Positions 24,201 through 32,719 of a DNA stretch of 64,000 nucleotides are shown here, piece by piece. The notes below the pieces were generated by a model. It made no database searches. It had not been told where the DNA came from and saw nothing but the letters and a program-made list of their open reading frames with translations. The translations under genes were made by a program, and so were the position numbers. The stretch's first letter is position 1, and every line of letters starts with the position of its first letter. The DNA is from an uncultured Eubacteriales bacterium (GTDB taxonomy: Bacteria > Bacillota > Clostridia > Oscillospirales > Acutalibacteraceae). The stretch covers positions 62,001 to 126,000 of the forward strand of contig CATONX010000003.1 of NCBI GenBank assembly GCA_951801675.1, read 5' to 3'.

Positions 24201-25319
24201 CTCCACGCTGTACCAGACGTTCTGTTCCGTAAAGCCGATTTTGGCAGCCTCGGTGGGGGAACCGTCCTGGTTGCCGGCGTAATAGCCCAGCTGGCCGTTG
24301 GAGTTTCTCGACTGGAGGGCGAAGACCTGCCCGGTCTGCGAGAAGAAGGCGAATTCGTTGGAATTATCACCGGACACATTGGAACCGGGCAGCCAGTCGA
24401 AGGTAAAGCGGACCTGTTCGCCTTCGATAGAGGAATCAAAGCTCTTGCTGGCCACGCGGCTGCCGCTGGCGCCGCTGACATGAAAGCGCAGGTAATGGTT
24501 GCCGTTTTCCTCGGCCGCGTTGGAGAGGGTGGCGCTGGAGGTGGTGAAGCCCCAAACATTACCGTCTTCAAAGTCGGCCGACTGGGTCAGGGTCAGCGAG
24601 GATTCCGTGCCGATCATAACATTGTCGATGCCGTTGGTAAAGGTGTGATTGATGCCGCTCAGGCGGACACCGCTCATGGCCATGCGGGTGATGGGGCCTG
24701 TGGTAGCGCCGTCCAGAGCGATGTCCGAATAGGTGACTGCCGTATTCGGTTCGCCACGTTTGGCGATGGTGAGCGAAGCGGTCTTGGCCGCCATGTTCAG
24801 ATTGAGGGTCACGCTGTACCAGGCCGTCTGATCGGTGAAAGAAAGGGGCGTGGCGGCCGTAGGCGCGCTGGACGTGCCCGTGCTGTTGCCCGTATAATAG
24901 CCCAGGCTGCCGGCCGCGTTGGCGGCGCCTTTGGACTGGAGGGCGAAAACTTGTCCGGCTGCCGAGAAGAGGGCGAGCTCGGTGGAATTGTTGCCGCCCG
25001 TACTGGTGCCGGGCAGCCAATCAAAGCGAAACCAGAGTTCATCAGCGTCATAGGGAGTGGCAAAGGACTTGCTGCCGGTGCGTACGCCCGACTGGTTGGT
25101 AATCGAGAACTGCATGTAGTGGTTTCCATTGGCTTCCGCCGCAATGGAGGGATTGGCGTTGCCGTCAAACCCCCACAGGTCGCCGTCCTCAAAGTCGGTG
25201 GAATCATAGACTTCGGAGCTGGCAGGAGGAGCGGCGAATGAGGTGACGGTGAAAACGCTCATCACCATGCTCATACAGAGCAGCAGGGCAAGAAGTTTCC
25301 TGGTTTTCATTGCTTTCAT
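21216..25319 (-). CDS. Secreted rhamnogalacturonan lyase, PL11 family, multidomain
   Basis: This is a 1367-residue exported enzyme expected to cut the rhamnogalacturonan-I backbone by beta-elimination. A signal peptide covers about residues 1-29 (ending SFA). Two related LamG-like modules (about 40-235 and 245-435, sharing GNHYxxF and FDWLPGS/T) and an Ig-like domain (445-535) follow. The PL11 catalytic region (540-1190) starts at TEWLDRGVVAM and has several calcium-type repeats (DADGDGEYEIV, DLDGDGFDEI) and TLTADIFGDWREEIV. Two C-terminal modules of about 85 residues end the protein. No LPXTG or SLH motif is seen. The start has GGGAG upstream. Domain calls are from memory of the family; specificity for RG-I is the family rule. 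Confidence 0.88.
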   Translation of the reverse strand: MKAMKTRKLLALLLCMSMVMSVFTVTSFAAPPASSEVYDSTDFEDGDLWGFDGNANPSIAAEANGNHYMQFSITNQSGVRTGSKSFATPYDADELWFRFDWLPGTSTGGNNSTELALFSAAGQVFALQSKGAANAAGSLGYYTGNSTGTSSAPTAATPLSFTDQTAWYSVTLNLNMAAKTASLTIAKRGEPNTAVTYSDIALDGATTGPITRMAMSGVRLSGINHTFTNGIDNVMIGTESSLTLTQSADFEDGNVWGFTTSSATLSNAAEENGNHYLRFHVSGASGSRVASKSFDSSIEGEQVRFTFDWLPGSNVSGDNSNEFAFFSQTGQVFALQSRNSNGQLGYYAGNQDGSPTEAAKIGFTEQNVWYSVELTFHFKANTATLVISKRGEPDSALTYADIPLDARTAGGITRITIQGIRLGGKNHTFTTGLDNFCAYTKSYSANSIMSIIQPHDLYAYVGDRITLPATVSATMGDKTVKDIAVIWQSTPEFNPQKEGAYVFTGAFPSEYNNALDIVPTFTVVIRPAFTGYNAIARSTEWLDRGVVAMQSQDGVFVSWRLLSTEYNTGISFNVYRNDQKVNAEPIATKTNFVDAHGKAGDVYVIESIQGTTSTKSQPFTALGQNYLGIAVQKPADRPTHDGSGTIGSYSINDASVADADGDGEYEIVVKWYPSNSMDSGKTGMTSPTYFDCYKMDGTLLWRVDIGYNEPSGAHYNQFLFYDFDQDGKAEFTVKAADGTKIYTPNEEGVMTMEDKYCVATIGDPTADWVASNGHVIDPRQGEFLILVNGETGALMDCVDYPNPIVDTNLWGDNWGNRSDRFQNTMFYAPDPADSSKTRPAILQQRGYYTKVTMGAYFVVDGKLQPYWNFDSSKLPNPKDYEGKGAHYTIAGDLDGDGFDEITTGPLAINYDGSLLWSQNGKGASSYNLAHGDALHVGPFFPDRQGLQLMMPQEDANAPLNFFVCDAANGAFLFGKKYTNSDVGRGVAANITSNPGFEVWASGSGSIYNVYGEAVAPMPRSMNCNWATYWDGDLLHEMPDGSTQTIYKYNETTNRVDTLAVLEGTQTNNGTKSNPTLTADIFGDWREEIVARDVDSTELRIYSTTIPTDYMIYTLMHDSGYRIGVASQNTAYNQPPHIGGFYLGEDVKDKVLNLQLPTYPVIYTNGFDPDVPPTPVETSACADKEIYAPNETITVTITTPDTVEKAYLVSENGNGLATSRESKENGDGSITWTLTFSLATKGDRTLHVYADGEDTGVFVCFYIGDASVTPGGEVKLIEATIDPAGKVNEPITATIKTSTNVAKVRLFNETGTGLAPTTCTYVDENGVRTWTYTLSVGTPGPRTFTVKAAGADFAWLEDTLPLSTRITR

Positions 25320-25367
25320 ACATCTCCCTTTTTTTAACTCATCTGCTAAAACCAGATGGTATATTTT

Positions 25368-25396
25368 ATGATATATGATCCTATTCAGAGAGTCAA
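25368..25396 (-). promoter_or_regulatory. Promoter of the first PL11 gene
   Basis: On the minus strand TTGACT and TATCAT are spaced by 17 bases, about 50 bases ahead of the start codon. A small hairpin CATCTG-N7-CAGATG (25340-25358) would lie at the 5' end of the mRNA. Confidence 0.7.
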
Positions 25397-25563
25397 TTTA
25401 TTTCCAAAATATTTTATCAGTATGGATAAAATTTGGCTATTCTATCTTTTTTTGATATAATTCCTTGTGCAACTAGCCATACAAATTTTTCTTTTCTTTT
25501 TCCAGTAAGGAACGAGCCGGACTGTTTTTTCTATTTGTATCATGATGAAAGAGAGAGAATGAG

Positions 25564-25603
25564 AAAACCCCTGCGTATCCGAAACCGGGTACGCAGGGGT
25601 TTT
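25564..25603 (-). terminator. Terminator of the GH43 gene
   Basis: The 14-bp stem AAAACCCCTGCGTA with its complement has a 12-base loop and lies 28 bases after the GH43 stop. The T-run is within the right arm. Confidence 0.8.
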
Positions 25604-25631
25604 CGTTATAAGAAGAAGGAAGAAGGAGAAG

Positions 25632-28169
25632 TTATCGGGTAACGCGAACCTGCAGAGTCTCTACGTCATCGGCCCAAACCATGTCGGAGCCTGCGACCTT
25701 AACGGTAAAGGTACGGGTGCCGACAGAACCAACGCTGACTTCATAAGTCCAGGTGCGAACGCCGTCCTTGTCCACGTAGGTGCAGGAGGTGGGAGCCAGG
25801 CCCATGCCGTTTTCGTTGAAGAGACGGACCTTAGCAACCGCGGTAGAAGTCTGGATGGTAGCGGTAAAGGGCTTGTTGACCTTTGCGCTGTTGGCAGCCT
25901 TCGCGCTGATGAGCGCCACTTCTTCGCTGGGCTGGACCGTTACGGATGTGGTGCCGACCGCAACCTTTACATCCAGGCCGGTGTCGATACCGTCCACATA
26001 AACGCTCAGGGTACGGTTGCCCTTGGAACCCAGAGACAGGGTCAGGGTCCAGGTGGCAGTACCGTCGCCATTGTCCTTCGCTTCGCGGGTGGAGACAAGG
26101 CCGCAGCCCGCTTCGCTGACCAGGTAGGGCTTCTGGGCGTATTTGCTGGTGGTAACGTTGACAGAGAAGAGCTCGCCAGGCTTGCAGGCGATCTGATTGG
26201 CTTCGACGGAAACCGGAACGTTCTTGGTCAGGGCCAGATCATCGAACATAACCCACTGATCCGCCGCAGCGTCAGAGTAAACGCCGATTTCACACTGACC
26301 GCCGGTAACCTGAACATCAGAGAGAACGATCTGCGTCCAATTGTCCATTTTGTTGGCCAAAGAAGCCTTGTACTCCTGATCGCCGGACTTGAGGTACATT
26401 TCGCAGGTGGACTGACCGCCGCTGCTTCTGACCCAGCCGTACATGGTGTAAGTGCCATCCTCAAGATTGGTGATGGTCTGCTTCGTTCTGGTCTTATAAG
26501 CGTCCGTGCCTTCGTTGTGCTTGGTGTATCCGTGATACCACGAATAGTTACCAAAGATCGGGCTGCAAAAAGCCTTGCCGTCGGTGAGCAGCTGGAATTC
26601 CTTCTCTGCTGCAGAGGTGCCGCGGTTGCCGCCGTAGTTGACCTGCGCGACCTGGCCGGCGGTGGTCTCAACCTCCCAGCCGTTGGGAGCATGGACGTAA
26701 CTTTGGATAGCGCCAAGAGCACCCGCAACGCGGTCGCACTCGAAGGAGGGGTTATGGATGTAGTTGTTGTTTTCGCCTACCGACCAGGTACCCTTTTCAA
26801 TGTCGATCTCAAACTGGGAAACGTCGTTGAAAATCGGGGTAACGCCGTCTTTCGCGATGGTAACCGGGCACCAGGAGTTATAGCCGATGCCGTTGCCGGC
26901 CATGTCAGACCAGCGGTCGCCCAGGAAGAGGATCAGGGTGTCTTCCGTGCCCTGGACCTTCACAAAGTTGCTCACCTGAGAAACGTGGCTGAAGGTGGAT
27001 ACGCCGCCTTCCATCGGAAGAGAGCTGTTTGCCTTGCCGTTCATGTCGGTAAAGGGGCCTGTGGGACTGTCACCGATCATAACGAAGCTGGGAGAAGAGT
27101 TCCAGCCGCGCAGGTCGGAAGAAACCAGGTAATACTTGCCGTTGATGGTGAACATGGAGTTGGCTTCACGGCCGCCGGAACGTCCATATTCCTCGTTGCC
27201 CTCGTAAACCTTGGTGATCTTCTCGATCTGGGTGTAATCTTCGTTGAATTCGCCCACATAAATGATGTCGCGTTCCCGCAAGGTGTTGTTTTCATCCTGC
27301 TTATAGGGAGGAACGGTCACGCCATCGCTGCAGAAGATCAGGTAAGGCGTTCCGTCGTCGTCAACGAACACGGTCTGGTCGCCGGTGCCGTCGCTGAAGC
27401 AGCCCAGAGGCTTCAGGGAATCCTGGCTGGCGACCACCTTAAAGGGGCCGGTGGGGCTGTCGGAAGTTGCAAAAATGAGTTTCGGCCATTTGCCGTTGTT
27501 GAGCATGCCGGAGAACTGCGAAATGAGGACGTAATTATTGTTTTTCGCATTGTACATCACGCCCATGCGACCGACCCACCAGACCATCCGTGCGTCCAAA
27601 TCGGCATAGGTCAAAGCCTGGCCTTCATTCGTCCAGTTGACCAGGTCAGTAGAAGAGTAGCAGGTCACTGCCTTAAAGTTGGAACCTCCGGTTTGAGCGC
27701 CGTTGGATTCATAGTACGTGGTTCCAGAGCCGTATTCCACGCCGTACCAATAGTACTTGTCGCCGAATTTCTGGATATTGCCAGCCTGAGACTGGATCGG
27801 ATTGCCGTCGGTATCCCGGTAGAATACATCGTTGGTGATCATTTTGTCACCGGTGATGACGTCCACATAGCAGGAAGCGGTAGCGCCGTTCTCGGCCGTG
27901 GCGGTGATGAGCGCCGTGCCGATGCCCACCGAGGTAACAATACCATCGGGCGATACTCTAGCGACCTTCACATCATCGGAGGACCAGGTAATGCTGGCGT
28001 CCTTTGCATCCAGGACTTCCAGCAGAGCTAAGTCTCCGCCCTCGAGCATGGTGATCTGGGTTGCGCTCAGCTGCAGGCCGGTTCCGTCCGCCGCGAACGC
28101 TACGCCCTGCATGCATCCGAACAGGAGCGCAAAGGTAAGTAAGACTGCAAGTAATTTGCGTGTTTTCAT
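25632..28169 (-). CDS. Secreted GH43-family glycosidase with Ig-like and C-terminal tandem modules
   Basis: This is an 845-residue exported protein. A signal peptide (1-27, ending AFA) is followed by a Big_2-type Ig domain (about 30-110, with ITWSSDDVKVARVSPDGIVT). A five-bladed GH43-like region (about 115-460) has YYWYGVEYGSG, VWWVGRMGVMYN and SDGTGDQTVFVDDDGTPYLIF. It is closest in memory to GH43 enzymes of the exo-beta-1,3-galactanase type, which trim galactan side chains. A beta-sandwich of unknown ligand (475-625) comes next, then the two C-terminal modules shared with the neighbours. The ATG at 28169 fits a signal peptide; longer starts do not. The exact substrate is uncertain. Confidence 0.82.
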   Translation of the reverse strand: MKTRKLLAVLLTFALLFGCMQGVAFAADGTGLQLSATQITMLEGGDLALLEVLDAKDASITWSSDDVKVARVSPDGIVTSVGIGTALITATAENGATASCYVDVITGDKMITNDVFYRDTDGNPIQSQAGNIQKFGDKYYWYGVEYGSGTTYYESNGAQTGGSNFKAVTCYSSTDLVNWTNEGQALTYADLDARMVWWVGRMGVMYNAKNNNYVLISQFSGMLNNGKWPKLIFATSDSPTGPFKVVASQDSLKPLGCFSDGTGDQTVFVDDDGTPYLIFCSDGVTVPPYKQDENNTLRERDIIYVGEFNEDYTQIEKITKVYEGNEEYGRSGGREANSMFTINGKYYLVSSDLRGWNSSPSFVMIGDSPTGPFTDMNGKANSSLPMEGGVSTFSHVSQVSNFVKVQGTEDTLILFLGDRWSDMAGNGIGYNSWCPVTIAKDGVTPIFNDVSQFEIDIEKGTWSVGENNNYIHNPSFECDRVAGALGAIQSYVHAPNGWEVETTAGQVAQVNYGGNRGTSAAEKEFQLLTDGKAFCSPIFGNYSWYHGYTKHNEGTDAYKTRTKQTITNLEDGTYTMYGWVRSSGGQSTCEMYLKSGDQEYKASLANKMDNWTQIVLSDVQVTGGQCEIGVYSDAAADQWVMFDDLALTKNVPVSVEANQIACKPGELFSVNVTTSKYAQKPYLVSEAGCGLVSTREAKDNGDGTATWTLTLSLGSKGNRTLSVYVDGIDTGLDVKVAVGTTSVTVQPSEEVALISAKAANSAKVNKPFTATIQTSTAVAKVRLFNENGMGLAPTSCTYVDKDGVRTWTYEVSVGSVGTRTFTVKVAGSDMVWADDVETLQVRVTR

Positions 28170-28618
28170 TCTTATTTCCCTCTTTTCTTTCTTGCTGTTT
28201 TGGAGATCGCTGAGATTGGTCCGGACCGGCATCCAATGCCACCCCAAAGGTTTTCCGGAAAAAGGGGGCGCTGTTTCACAAAAAACGCTGTGGCGGCAAG
28301 GGCCCTCTCCGCCTCGCCGTGCTTTTGGCAAGGCAAAGCCGGAAATCCACCCTTTGTGCCGGAAGAACGTGGCAGTATGGAACCACGCAGGGGATGCTTT
28401 GCTGCTGTCATTCCTCCTTTACTACTCTCCTGATCTCGTTGCAGGATTGCAAATCCCCTAATACGACAAAAATCGTACCAACCTCATCCCTCTTATTATA
28501 GCGGATGCTTATAGAAGGAAAAAGCAAAAAAACTATGATTTATGTGCAAAAATCCGATTATAATAGGCGAAAAGTTGTGCATACTAGCAAATAATCAAAA
28601 AAATTAGCAAGAAAACGA
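28170..28618. other. Upstream region of the GH43 gene
   Basis: This long untranslated stretch has no gene. A TATAAT box on the minus strand (28494-28499) lacks a good -35, which may mean activator dependence. It would give a leader of about 325 bases. A small TACGA-N6-TCGTA hairpin lies at about 28462-28477. Confidence 0.45.
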
Positions 28619-28650
28619 AATCCCGGTCTGCCATTTGGCAGACCGGGATT
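28619..28650 (-). terminator. Terminator of the second PL11 gene
   Basis: A 15-bp perfect stem (AATCCCGGTCTGCCA with its complement) and a 2-base loop are followed on the minus strand by TCGTTTTC. Confidence 0.88.
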
Positions 28651-28692
28651 CGCAGAACAAAGGTATCTTATAAGAAGGAAGAAGACAAAGGG

Positions 28693-31600
28693 TTATCGAG
28701 TGACGCGGACCTGCAAGGTCTCGGTGGCGTCTGCCCACACCATATCGGTGCCGGCGACTTTAACCGTAAAGGTACGGGCGCCGACGGAACCGACGCTGAC
28801 CACATAAGTCCAGGTGCGAACGCCGTTTTCGTCCACATAGGTGCAGGAGGTGGGAGCCAGGCCCATGTTGTTTTCATTGAACAGACGGACCTTGGCAACG
28901 CTGGTGGAAGTTTGGATGGTCATCGTAATCGGTTCGTTGACCTTGCCGGTTTCCGGAGCGGTCGCGCTGATCAGCTTGATTTCATCGCCTGGCACCGTCG
29001 AAGCGTCGCCGATCTTGAAGCTGATATCCACGCCGGTGTCCACGCCGTCCGCATAGACGCTCAAGGTACGATCGCCCTTGGTGGACAGGGAGAAGGTCAG
29101 AGTCCAGGTAACCGATCCGTCGTCGTTATAACGGATAGAACGGTTGCTCGCGAGGCCCATGCCCGTTTCGCTGACCAGGTACACCTTCGACACACCCGAA
29201 CCGGTGTTCACGGTTACGGTGATGGTATCGTTGGGCGCGTACACTTCCTTGTCGGCAGCGGCCGAAATCGGTGCATTGGTGTAGTACATCGGGGAGGTGG
29301 GCAGTTCCATCGCCAGGACCTGATCCTTGTTGTCCTCACCCAGATAGAAGCCAATGTGCGGCGGCTGATTGTAGGAAGTATTCTGATTGGCAATCGATAC
29401 GCGGTAGACCGGATCATGCATGAGAGTGTAGATCATATAGTCGGTCGGGATGGTGGTGGAGTAGATGCGCAGAGCGGTGGAATCGGTGTTGCGGGACACC
29501 ATTTCCTCGCGCCAGTCGCCGAAGATGTCGGCGGTCAGGTTGGGGTTGTTCTTGGTGGAGTTGTTGGTGTAAGTGCCTTCGAAGACTTCCAGAGTCTCGA
29601 GGGTGTTCTCTTCCCAGTTGTACTTGTAGATGGCCTGGGCGGTGGGCGTCTCGGCTGCAACCGCGTCGATCTTCTGACCGTCGGGCAGCTCATGGAGCAG
29701 GTCGCCGTCCCAGTACATGTTCCAGTTACAAGTGAAGTTGACCGGCTTCTCGGTCGCGATGGTTTCGCCGTAGGCGTTGAAAATCGGGCCTACCGGGACC
29801 TCGCCGGGCGTCTCGTTGTTCGGACGCTGGCCCCAGGCCTCGTAACCGGGCTGCGGAGTAATGTTGGCGGCGATGCCGCGGCCGCAGTCAAAGTCGCCCG
29901 CCATAAAGCGGATACCCATCAGGGTAAAACCGGTAGCGCCGTCAAAGAGAGCAAAGTTATAGGGGGATTTTTTGTCTTCAAAGGGAGTGAAAACCTGCAG
30001 ACCGTCCCGGTCGGGGAGCATCGCGGCCACATGCAGCGCGTCGCCGTGGCCCAGGTTCTCTCTGCCTTCCTTGCCGTCGGCGATCCACAGGGTGGAACCG
30101 TCGTGATCAATGGCCATTGCGCCCACGATGATCTCATCGTAGCCGTCGCCGTCGATGTCGGCGGTGGACATGGAGTGGTTGCCGCGGCCGTTCCGCACGT
30201 CGCTGCTGGGATCGGTCAGCCAGCTCCACTGCTTCTCAAGCTTGCCGTCGATGAGGAAGTAAGCAGCGTAACCGGACACGGTGTAGTAGCCGCGCTGCTG
30301 GATGGCAGCCGGGCGAATTTCAGAGGAACCTTCCGACACCGGCAGATACGCAACGCCGGCGTTGAAGCGGGTGGAGCGGTTGCCGTAGTTGTCGCCCCAC
30401 TGGCCGGTGGTGTAGGCGTCGTAACGGGTGGGATAATCCACCGTATCCAGGATCGCGCCGGTTTCGCCGTCAAACGCGGTGAGGAACTCGTCCACGCCGT
30501 TGACCATTTCCTTACCGGTGCTGGGGTCTACATCCATCTTGGTCGGGTCGCCGACCACGCCCAGAACCACGGTCTCGTCCATGACGCCTTCGGCGTTGGG
30601 CGCATACACGGTGGCGCCGTTGGCGGTACGGATGATGAAGTCCGCCTTGCCGTTTTGCTCAAAGTCAAAGAGCAGGAATTGGTTGGTGTGCGCGCCGGAC
30701 ATGGTGTTGGTACCCATGTTGATGCGCCAGAGGATAGTGCCGTCGAGCTTGTAGCAGTCGAACAAAGTCGGGCTGGTGGGGGTGCGTCCGGAGGAGTCGA
30801 TGGCGTTGTCCGGATACCACTTGACCACGATCTCGTATTCGCCGTCGCCGTCCACGTCGGCAACGCTGGCGTCGTTGAGAGTGTAACCAGCCATATCGCC
30901 CTTAATGGTGGCCTTGGGCTCGGGCTTCTGGACCGGAATGTTCATGTAGTTGTGTTCCAGAGCGGTAAAGGGCTCCGACAGGGAGGATTTCCCGTCCACA
31001 ATGGATTCAATCACATACACGTCGCCCGGTTTGCCCTCGGGATCGGTGTAGTTGGTAACAGTGGTGATGGGCTGAGCATTGATCTTCACATCGTTGCGGT
31101 AGACGTTGAAGGCAATGTTGGAGCCGTATTCGGAAGCAAGCAGGCGCCAGCTGACGAACATGCCGCTGCCGTTGTTGAGCGCGACCACACCGCGGTCCAG
31201 CCACTCCATGGAACGCTCATAGCCGTTGTAGTTGGAGGAAGGCTTGGTATAGATGACCGCGATCTTCGCCGTCAGGTTGTTGCCGTTGCCGAACGCGCCG
31301 TCCTTGGGCAGAACGGGAGCGGTATAGAAATAGGTGCCTTCCGCTTCCGGGTTGAAGGGACGGTCGGAGGTCCATTCACCCAACTGGGCAATGGCGGTGG
31401 TGCCGTTCTCCAAAACCACTTTGGTCTCGGTGGGGAGAGCGGGCATCGGGTCGCCGAAATCCACGCCGATGTTCTTCGGGTTGGAGACGGAGGTGATGTC
31501 CGGGTACCGCTTGTAGGTTACCGTAAAGGTAGCCTGCAGGTCACGGATGTTGTCATATGCGCCGGGAATCAAAGGCGCGGTCATGGTATATACGCCGTTG

Positions 31601-32505
31601 GCATCCGGATTGAACGCAGGCGTGCAGGTCCACTCGCCCACCGGGATGTCCACGATGGAGTAGTTGCCCAGCGTCGCTTTGACGGTGGCGGGCTTCGGGA
31701 ACTCGTCGCCGTAGCCGATGGTCACGTCGGCCGGGTTGGCGATGGAAAGAATCGCGTTGTCCGCGTAGCCTTCGCTGGTCACTTCGAAGTTATCGAAGCC
31801 CATGGAATTGCTGACGTTACCGCCGTTCTTGGTATCCTCAGCGTTGCGGCCGCGGGCGGCGAAGATCCACATTTCCGTCAGATCCACCGCGTCTTCACGG
31901 ATGGCAATGTTCGAGAAAACGGTGGGAGCATCCTGGGAGTCTCTGGCTTTGATGGACAGAGTCGCCGTATGGGCGGAGTAGTCCAGCGTCAGGCTGATGC
32001 GCACCCAGGTGCCGGCCTTGAAACCGGTGTCGGTCGCCAGGCCGCGGCTTACGATGTTGCCGGTGAACAGCGCGGGTGCGTTGCCGGCATAGAAGGCAAG
32101 CTTGCCGTCTTTGGAGGTGTTGAAGGTGAAGGTCTGGCCGGCGGTGCTGTAAAAGCGCAGCTCCGCCACGTTGTGTTCATTGGGAACGGTTCCGGGCAGG
32201 TAATCAAAGTTGATAACCGCTTTGGTCCCTTCCTTCGGCTCGAAGGTTTTCAGGTTGCCGCGGTTACCGCCGGAGCTGCCCAAATTTGCTTTCAGATAAT
32301 GGTTGCTGTTTTCCTCTGCCGTTGAGAAGGAATAACCGGCGCCGGCGACTTTGCTGTCGGTTTTAAAACCCCAGTCGCCCACGCTGTCCCCTTCAAAATT
32401 TTCCAACGGAAAATAATCCTGCTGGGCAGCGAACGCAGTCATCGGCATCACGCCGAGGATCAGCAGCGCGCTGAGCAGCAGTGCGAGGACTTTCTTTGCT
32501 CTCAT
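28693..32505 (-). CDS. Secreted rhamnogalacturonan lyase, PL11 family, second copy
   Basis: This 1270-residue exported protein is a paralogue of the gene at 21216. A signal peptide (1-27, ending AFA) is followed by one LamG-like module (30-230). Two Ig-like domains come next (235-415, with the repeated pattern SNPKNIGVDFGDPMPALP). The PL11 region (about 425-1070) runs from MEWLDRGVVALNNGSGMF to NPNLTADIFGDWREEMV, with DVDGDGEYEIV and DIDGDGYDEII repeats. The two C-terminal modules end in VRVTR. It differs from the other copy in its N-terminal binding modules and in an insertion near WGQRPNNETPGEVPVGP. The two lyases may split work between different RG-I regions or between endo and exo cutting. 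Confidence 0.88.
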   Translation of the reverse strand: MRAKKVLALLLSALLILGVMPMTAFAAQQDYFPLENFEGDSVGDWGFKTDSKVAGAGYSFSTAEENSNHYLKANLGSSGGNRGNLKTFEPKEGTKAVINFDYLPGTVPNEHNVAELRFYSTAGQTFTFNTSKDGKLAFYAGNAPALFTGNIVSRGLATDTGFKAGTWVRISLTLDYSAHTATLSIKARDSQDAPTVFSNIAIREDAVDLTEMWIFAARGRNAEDTKNGGNVSNSMGFDNFEVTSEGYADNAILSIANPADVTIGYGDEFPKPATVKATLGNYSIVDIPVGEWTCTPAFNPDANGVYTMTAPLIPGAYDNIRDLQATFTVTYKRYPDITSVSNPKNIGVDFGDPMPALPTETKVVLENGTTAIAQLGEWTSDRPFNPEAEGTYFYTAPVLPKDGAFGNGNNLTAKIAVIYTKPSSNYNGYERSMEWLDRGVVALNNGSGMFVSWRLLASEYGSNIAFNVYRNDVKINAQPITTVTNYTDPEGKPGDVYVIESIVDGKSSLSEPFTALEHNYMNIPVQKPEPKATIKGDMAGYTLNDASVADVDGDGEYEIVVKWYPDNAIDSSGRTPTSPTLFDCYKLDGTILWRINMGTNTMSGAHTNQFLLFDFEQNGKADFIIRTANGATVYAPNAEGVMDETVVLGVVGDPTKMDVDPSTGKEMVNGVDEFLTAFDGETGAILDTVDYPTRYDAYTTGQWGDNYGNRSTRFNAGVAYLPVSEGSSEIRPAAIQQRGYYTVSGYAAYFLIDGKLEKQWSWLTDPSSDVRNGRGNHSMSTADIDGDGYDEIIVGAMAIDHDGSTLWIADGKEGRENLGHGDALHVAAMLPDRDGLQVFTPFEDKKSPYNFALFDGATGFTLMGIRFMAGDFDCGRGIAANITPQPGYEAWGQRPNNETPGEVPVGPIFNAYGETIATEKPVNFTCNWNMYWDGDLLHELPDGQKIDAVAAETPTAQAIYKYNWEENTLETLEVFEGTYTNNSTKNNPNLTADIFGDWREEMVSRNTDSTALRIYSTTIPTDYMIYTLMHDPVYRVSIANQNTSYNQPPHIGFYLGEDNKDQVLAMELPTSPMYYTNAPISAAADKEVYAPNDTITVTVNTGSGVSKVYLVSETGMGLASNRSIRYNDDGSVTWTLTFSLSTKGDRTLSVYADGVDTGVDISFKIGDASTVPGDEIKLISATAPETGKVNEPITMTIQTSTSVAKVRLFNENNMGLAPTSCTYVDENGVRTWTYVVSVGSVGARTFTVKVAGTDMVWADATETLQVRVTR

Positions 32506-32554
32506 GTTTGTACATCTCCCTTTTTTTCTAATTCTCCCGGTATGGGATGTACTA

Positions 32555-32583
32555 ATTGTAGCGAAGGTTCACAAAGAAATCAA
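32555..32583 (-). promoter_or_regulatory. Promoter of the second PL11 gene
   Basis: On the minus strand TTGATT and TACAAT are spaced by 17 bases, about 50 bases upstream of the start. The leader shares AAAAAAAGGGAGATGTA with the other PL11 gene. Confidence 0.68.
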
Positions 32584-32666
32584 GACAATTTCGCTATATT
32601 TACATAGAAAATTGATGAATGTTGGAACAACTATAGCCGAAATACGAAAAAACTGCACAAAAATAA

Positions 32667-32695
32667 GCGGCGGCCCCTTTTTGGGGGACCGCCGC
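32667..32695 (-). terminator. Terminator of the CE12 gene
   Basis: The GC-rich stem GGCGGCGGTCCCC with GGGGCCGCCGC is followed on the minus strand by TTATTTTTG, 25 bases after the stop codon. Confidence 0.85.
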
Positions 32696-32719
32696 CTGAA
32701 TAGGAGAAAGAAGAAAGAG

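Noticed and set aside
28912-32325. A very long open frame on the plus strand opposite the second PL11 gene (and similar ones opposite the GH43, first PL11 and CE12 genes)
   Set aside because: It lacks a ribosome site, reads as His/Gly/Val-rich sequence without family resemblance, and is explained by the GC-rich codon use of the true gene on the minus strand.
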